NCBI GenBank assembly: GCA_964601515.1
Contig: CAZRNU010000015.1
Location: 1 to 38,021 of the forward strand
Origin: PWND01 sp964601515
Lineage (GTDB): Bacteria; Bacteroidota; Bacteroidia; Bacteroidales; UBA7960
Length of the DNA stretch: 38,021 bases
Direction of reading: 5' to 3'
Each line of letters begins with the position of its first letter. Position 1 is the stretch's first letter. The notes beneath the pieces are model-generated. The model was not told the DNA's origin. It made no database searches and saw only the letters and a list, made by a program, of their open reading frames with translations. This document shows, piece after piece, positions 33,803 through 38,021 of the stretch. The translations under genes and the position numbers were made by a program.

Positions 33803-34841
33803 AGCCGTAATTCTTCGTAATGAACTAGAAGATGACCATCTGCCTTGGATTGATGCCTGCAATGAATTCGACCAAATTAAATACAGGGTTGTTGACCTAA
33901 CATTGAATAACTGGCTGGAAGAAATCCATAAAGAGAAGTTTGATATATTATTGGCAAAGCCAGGAGGCTTGACAGCCCCATTAAAGCAATTGTTCGATGA
34001 AAGAATTTATATTTTAAGCCAAGTATTGGGATATAAAACATATCCAAGCCTGGATGAAATATTAATATATGAGAATAAAAGATACTTCAGCTTTTGGCTT
34101 AAAGCAAATAAAATTCCACATCCCAAAACCGATGTGTTTTATTATTACAAAGAAGCTGAAGATTTTTTAAAACACTCTAAATATCCAATTATTGCAAAAA
34201 CTAATATTGGAGCATCAGGAAGTGGTGTAATAATTTTGAAAAACTTGGAAAACGCTATTAAATACACAAAAGAAGTTTTTCAGGGAAGGGGAGCAAAACA
34301 AAGAACCGGGCCAAATTTTAGCAAAGGAGGAATTTTTAAAAGAGGATTGTTCTATGTAAAGCATCCATCTGCTATCGCAGGCAAATTGAAAATTTACAAG
34401 GCAAGGGCAGAAAACCTTCAAAAAAGCTTTGTTTTATTTCAAGAGTTTATTCCTCACGAATTTGAGTGGAGGGTAGTTAGAATTGGAGATTCTTTTTTTG
34501 CACACAAAAAACTAAAAACCGGAGAAAAAGCAAGTGGTTCGTTGCTTAAAAACTATGATAATCCACCGCTTTCAATATTTGACTTTGTAAAAGAAATTAC
34601 AGACAAATATGGCTTTTTTAGTCAGGCCGTTGATATTTTTGAAATCGGGAAAGATAATTATGTGGTTAATGAAATGCAATGTATGTTTGGGCAAAGTGAC
34701 TCATATCAAATGCTGGTAAATGGCAAGCCCGGAAGATATATTATGCATAAAGGCAAATGGATCTTTGAAGAAGGAGACTTTAACAGGAACAAATCTTTCA
34801 ATCTTCGCATTCAACATGTGATAGATTCAATTAATAAATAA
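33789..34841 (+). CDS. RimK-like ATP-grasp protein (second copy)
   Basis: 350 residues from ATG 33789 (MEPIKAVILRNE), which I prefer to an in-frame ATG 24 codons earlier lying deep inside the deacetylase gene. The ATP-grasp core shows YPIIAKTNIGASGSGVIIL (near 115-135), VLFQEFIPHEFEWRVVRIGDSFFAHKK (near 215-240), KASGSLL and a C-terminal YVVNEMQCMFG. It resembles the 27650 protein in block order and spacing, so the two are probably paralogues acting on related substrates. It overlaps the deacetylase gene by 14 nt and the next gene by 1 nt (TAATG). Confidence 0.8.
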   Translation: MEPIKAVILRNELEDDHLPWIDACNEFDQIKYRVVDLTLNNWLEEIHKEKFDILLAKPGGLTAPLKQLFDERIYILSQVLGYKTYPSLDEILIYENKRYFSFWLKANKIPHPKTDVFYYYKEAEDFLKHSKYPIIAKTNIGASGSGVIILKNLENAIKYTKEVFQGRGAKQRTGPNFSKGGIFKRGLFYVKHPSAIAGKLKIYKARAENLQKSFVLFQEFIPHEFEWRVVRIGDSFFAHKKLKTGEKASGSLLKNYDNPPLSIFDFVKEITDKYGFFSQAVDIFEIGKDNYVVNEMQCMFGQSDSYQMLVNGKPGRYIMHKGKWIFEEGDFNRNKSFNLRIQHVIDSINK

Positions 34842-35785
34842 TGAATGTTTTATTTGTTTGCAGTGGGAACAAAAAGACAGGCGTTAGTCCGATTGTAAAA
34901 CATCAGGCTGATTCTCTTGTTTCGCAAGGTATATTTATTGACTTTTACCTCATTCAGGGTAAAGGGACTTTATCATATTTAAAACACATTTTCAAACTTC
35001 GCAAGCATTTAAAATCAAAGCAATACCAAGTTGTGCACGCACATTATTCCTTATCCGGAATCGTAGCAAGTTTAGCAGGCGCAAAAAACATAGTAGTTTC
35101 TTTAATGGGAAGTGACCTGATTGAAAAATCAATATTCAGAAGAATTACAAAGTTTTTCGTAAAAAGGATTTGGCCTGTAACTATTGTTAAATCCGAGTTT
35201 ATGAATTCTAAAACAAAATCTAAAAGAATAGTTGTTTTGCCGAATGGTGTAAATCTTGAACTTTTCAATTGCGTTGATAAAACTACCGCCAGACAGAAAT
35301 TGGGATGGTCTCTAGAAAAAAAACACATATTGTTCGGGTCTTCACCGGAGCGTGCAGAAAAAAATTTTGATCTGGCTAAAAAGGCAATTGCATTGCTTGA
35401 CGATTACGATAAATTGGAAATTCGCTTTTTGAAAGACATTGACTCTAATGAATTGTATCTTCATTATTCGGCAAGTGATGTTCTTTTAATGACTAGCTTT
35501 TGGGAGGGAAGCCCAAACGTAATTAAAGAAGCTATGGCATGCAATCTGCCAATTGTATCTACAAATGTTGGAGATGTTAGCTGGGTGGTTGGCCAAACTA
35601 AGGGCTGCTTTGTAACTGAGTTTGATGAAGGCCAAATAGCCGAAAATTTAATAAAAGCACTTGAGTTTTCTTACAATACAGACAGAACAAATGGAAGGGA
35701 AAGAATAAAACAATTGAAGCTGGACTCCAGCAGTGTTGCGAAGCAATTGATTGAAATATATAACAACGGCAAACTCAACTCATAG
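34841..35785 (+). CDS. GT4-family glycosyltransferase
   Basis: 314 residues, short for GT4 but with both halves: an N-terminal domain (FVCSGNKKTGVSPIVKHQADSL, VHAHYSLSGIVASLAG) and a C-terminal domain ending in EGSPNVIKEAMACNLPIVST, the E-x7-E motif (near 222). The shortness comes mainly from a compact N-terminal domain. Donor and acceptor are unknown. The start shares one base with the stop of the ATP-grasp gene. Confidence 0.9.
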   Translation: MNVLFVCSGNKKTGVSPIVKHQADSLVSQGIFIDFYLIQGKGTLSYLKHIFKLRKHLKSKQYQVVHAHYSLSGIVASLAGAKNIVVSLMGSDLIEKSIFRRITKFFVKRIWPVTIVKSEFMNSKTKSKRIVVLPNGVNLELFNCVDKTTARQKLGWSLEKKHILFGSSPERAEKNFDLAKKAIALLDDYDKLEIRFLKDIDSNELYLHYSASDVLLMTSFWEGSPNVIKEAMACNLPIVSTNVGDVSWVVGQTKGCFVTEFDEGQIAENLIKALEFSYNTDRTNGRERIKQLKLDSSSVAKQLIEIYNNGKLNS

Positions 35786-35795
35786 AACGGTTTTC

Positions 35796-36803
35796 ATGAA
35801 TGAAGAATCATTGATTATACCTTTATCTGAAATCAATTCACAAGATTGGTCTAATCTTTACAAAAGCAGCAAATTTGCATCACCATTCCAGTCGCATGAA
35901 TATTATCTGTTTTTAAAAAACACAGCCGGCTTTGATGTTAAAGGGTTTGCTCTGTTTTCAAAAAACAGCATAAAGGCAATAATTGTAATTACAATTCTTA
36001 AAGAAAAAGGATTAAAAGGGTATTTTTCTAGAAGAGGAATTATCTTTGGAGGACCTTTATTAGGTGATATAAGTGATTTTGAGTTAGAAACCTTGTTAAT
36101 TCACACATCAAAGACACTGAAAAAAAATTTAATTTATCTGGAAATTCGACCATCTTTTGATTACGATTATTATAAAACTTCATTTGAAAAAGCGGGATGG
36201 AAGTATAATCAATGGCTTAATATTGTAATTGACATTACTAATGAGGAATTAGCTTACAATAGAATAAATTCAGAGAAAAGGCGACAAATTAGAAAGTCTT
36301 TAAACATGGGTGCAGAATTTTCAATAATAACGAAACCTAGTGAAGAGGCTATTCAAAACCTATACAAAATACTGCATAATGTTTATAGGAAGAAAGTGAA
36401 AAAGCCCTTGCCTTCAATTGATTTTTTCATTGCATTATCAGCAGCCAGCTTTTGCAAAGTCTTGATAATTTATTTAAATAGTGTAGTAATAGGAGGAGCT
36501 TTCTTAATTTATGACAACAACAGAATTTATGATTGGTATAGAATAGGCGATGACAGTAGTTACAAAAAGTTTCAACCCGGAACACTTGCTGTTTGGGGAG
36601 GGATAAAAGCAGGAATCGAAAACAATTGCAAAGAATTTGATTTTATGGGCGCCGGCAATCCCGCCATTTCATATGGCGTTCGCGATTTTAAGTCTCAGTT
36701 TGGCGGCTCTGCTATGAATTATGGCCGATATAAAATTGTTCTTAATCCTATGTTGCATTTTATTGGCAGCCTAGGGCTAAAAATACTTTCAAAAATCAGG
36801 TAA
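35796..36803 (+). CDS. FemAB-like / GNAT-fold acyl- or aminoacyl-transferase (second copy)
   Basis: 335 residues from ATG 35796; an in-frame TTG 15 codons earlier lies inside the upstream gene and is less likely. Family segments are FASPFQSHEYYLFL, NSEKRRQIRKSLNMGA (near 160), an IIYLNSVVIGGAFLIYDNNRIYDWYRIG stretch and FDFMGAGNPAISYGVRDFKSQFGG, typical of FemAB-related proteins in polysaccharide loci. It differs clearly from the 16727 copy. Donor may be aminoacyl-tRNA or an acyl-CoA; the sequence does not decide. Confidence 0.78.
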   Translation: MNEESLIIPLSEINSQDWSNLYKSSKFASPFQSHEYYLFLKNTAGFDVKGFALFSKNSIKAIIVITILKEKGLKGYFSRRGIIFGGPLLGDISDFELETLLIHTSKTLKKNLIYLEIRPSFDYDYYKTSFEKAGWKYNQWLNIVIDITNEELAYNRINSEKRRQIRKSLNMGAEFSIITKPSEEAIQNLYKILHNVYRKKVKKPLPSIDFFIALSAASFCKVLIIYLNSVVIGGAFLIYDNNRIYDWYRIGDDSSYKKFQPGTLAVWGGIKAGIENNCKEFDFMGAGNPAISYGVRDFKSQFGGSAMNYGRYKIVLNPMLHFIGSLGLKILSKIR

Positions 36804-37895
36804 ATGAACATTCTCATAGATATTGGACATCCTGCGCATGTGCATAACTACAGAAACCTTGCTGTTGAGCTGCAAAACAGAGGACACAAAATTGTTTGGA
36901 CAATTAAGGACTTATTAGTTGTAAAAAATTTAATGGATTACTACGGGTTTGAGTATTATACATTACCCTCAAAAGGAGTTGGTTTACTTAAAAAAGCATT
37001 AAAGCAAATAACATACAATAGGATTATTTTAAAGATTTGCAAAAAGGAAAAAATAGATATTGCAATTGGCACCTCAGTATCTATAGCGCATGTTTCATAT
37101 TTGTCTAATGTAAAATCAATACTTTTTGATGATGATGATGACATTGTTCAGCCATTGATTGCAAAGTTTGTGAATCCATTTGCCAGTAATCTATTGTCTC
37201 CTGATGCACTAGCTGGAAAAAGAAAGCGAAAAGATACAGTGTTTTATAGCGGATATCATGAATTAGCTTATCTTCATCCAAGACGGTTTATTCCTGACCC
37301 CGGTGTTTTGAGTGAAGTTGGAGTCTCAAACAACGAAACATTCTATATAGTTCGATTTAATGCTTTCTTAGCTCACCATGATATTGGAGTTAGAGGACTT
37401 AGTCTTGAACAAAAAAAGGAGATTATTAAATTGCTCATTCCAAATGGCAAGGTGTTTATAACTTCAGAAAAAACCATTGAACCGGAACTTGAACAGTATC
37501 AACTAAAAATAAATCCTGAAAGAATTCACTCACTTATGTCTTTTGCCTCGTTGTTTGTTGGAGATAGCCAAACAATGACAACAGAAGCTGCTTTGCTTGG
37601 GACGCCCGCGCTTAAGTGCAATGCTTTCGCAAAAAGGTTATCTGTTCCCAATGAACTTGAAGACAAGTATCACCTTTGCTATTCTTTTGCTCCAAGCGAC
37701 TTTGATAGAATGCTTATCAAAACAGATGAAATACTAAAAACTCCTAATTATAAAGAATTGTGGAGAAACAAAGTAAGTAATCTGCTTAAAGACAAAATAG
37801 ATGTAACAGCGTTTTGGGTCTGGTTCATCGAAAACTACCCAAGTAGCGCAAGGATTATGAAAGAAAATCCTGATTACCAATACAGGTTTAAGTGA
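36804..37895 (+). CDS. DUF354 family protein, probable glycosyltransferase (GT-B fold)
   Basis: 363 residues. The start NILIDIGHPAHVHNYRNLAVELQNRGH and the later FVGDSQTMTTEAALLGTPALKCNAF are signatures of DUF354 (PF04007), a family with the fold of UDP-GlcNAc 2-epimerase and MurG-like transferases. A run of five Asp (near 113) follows SILF. Members recur at ends of polysaccharide loci, but their reaction is not settled; transferase is more likely than epimerase. It begins directly after the FemAB stop codon and is the last gene of the array. Confidence 0.82.
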   Translation: MNILIDIGHPAHVHNYRNLAVELQNRGHKIVWTIKDLLVVKNLMDYYGFEYYTLPSKGVGLLKKALKQITYNRIILKICKKEKIDIAIGTSVSIAHVSYLSNVKSILFDDDDDIVQPLIAKFVNPFASNLLSPDALAGKRKRKDTVFYSGYHELAYLHPRRFIPDPGVLSEVGVSNNETFYIVRFNAFLAHHDIGVRGLSLEQKKEIIKLLIPNGKVFITSEKTIEPELEQYQLKINPERIHSLMSFASLFVGDSQTMTTEAALLGTPALKCNAFAKRLSVPNELEDKYHLCYSFAPSDFDRMLIKTDEILKTPNYKELWRNKVSNLLKDKIDVTAFWVWFIENYPSSARIMKENPDYQYRFK

Positions 37896-37945
37896 AAAAC
37901 TAAAAACTAAAAGTGAAAAGTTATAAACTATAAGTTAAAAGTTTG
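37893..37945. repeat. Iterated A-rich words after the last operon gene
   Basis: The stretch repeats variants of AAGTGAAAA, ACTAAAA and ATAAACTATAAGTTAAAAG directly after the DUF354 stop codon. It resembles the other word-iterated spacers of this window in style but not in sequence. Confidence 0.55.
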
Positions 37946-37992
37946 GGCGAGGAAGCAACCCCTCCTCCGTCAGACTGTCTAAAAACCTCTTA

Positions 37993-38017
37993 TTAACAAT
38001 TTACTGTAAGTTGTTAA
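37993..38017. repeat. Inverted repeat at the right edge (TTAACAA...TTGTTAA)
   Basis: TTAACAA (37993-37999) and TTGTTAA (38011-38017) form a 7-bp dyad around 11 nt; the right arm is itself in the palindrome TTGTTAACAA. The preceding segment can form GAGGA (37949-37953) with TCCTC (37963-37967). This may be a terminator region or the start of another element cut by the edge. Confidence 0.35.
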
Positions 38018-38021
38018 CAAT

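Overview
The window reads as a low-GC Bacteroidota genome, probably Bacteroidales/Marinilabiliales-like. Three things point there. The DUF177-rpmF-plsX-fabH operon and a GldA-type ABC ATPase are typical of the phylum. Promoter elements are of the TAnnTTTG type rather than sigma70. Shine-Dalgarno sequences are almost absent. No rRNA, tRNA, CRISPR array or transposase gene was found, and no stretch over 300 bases lacks a gene.

Region 1 (1-11,000) is mostly housekeeping. It holds the N-terminal part of a TonB-dependent receptor (minus strand, running off the left edge), a 1076-residue oxidoreductase that appears to fuse all parts of an HcnABC/opine-oxidase-like enzyme, the lipid/ribosome operon DUF177-rpmF-plsX-fabH, a minus-strand rsgA-dtd pair, a gldA-like ATPase and metK.

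Region 2 (11,100-14,155) is the head of a surface-polysaccharide locus. A NusG/UpxY-like antiterminator and a polyprenyl-phosphate sugar-1-phosphate transferase are read leftward. A winged-helix/MNT-nucleotidyltransferase protein is read rightward. Next comes a small S23/four-helix-bundle gene bracketed by inverted arrays of a TTGAGG/CCTCAA hexamer, the right-hand array ending at the start codon of the first glycan gene.

Region 3 (14,156-37,895) is one very compact plus-strand array of 22 genes with no gap over 10 nt and many overlaps. It first encodes a nonulosonic (legionaminic-type) acid pathway: LegB-like dehydratase, a divergent PLP aminotransferase where LegC is expected, a GNAT acetyltransferase, LegI, LegG, PtmE and LegF homologues. 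It continues with a Wzx-like flippase, a GT52/polysialyltransferase-like transferase, an MBOAT plus SGNH O-acylation pair and a Wzy-like polymerase. The distal half mixes GT4 and DUF354 glycosyltransferases with three ATP-grasp proteins, an asparagine-synthetase-like protein lacking its glutaminase cysteine, a polysaccharide deacetylase and a FemAB-like protein. A second FemAB lies inside the Leg module. My inference is that this locus makes an exported, O-acetylated, legionaminic-acid-containing glycan that also carries amino-acid or amide substituents.

Several intergenic spacers (7,085-7,120, 7,599-7,673, 11,083-11,132, 13,688-13,711, 14,105-14,155 and 37,893-37,945) are built from short, locally iterated words, a different word at each site.
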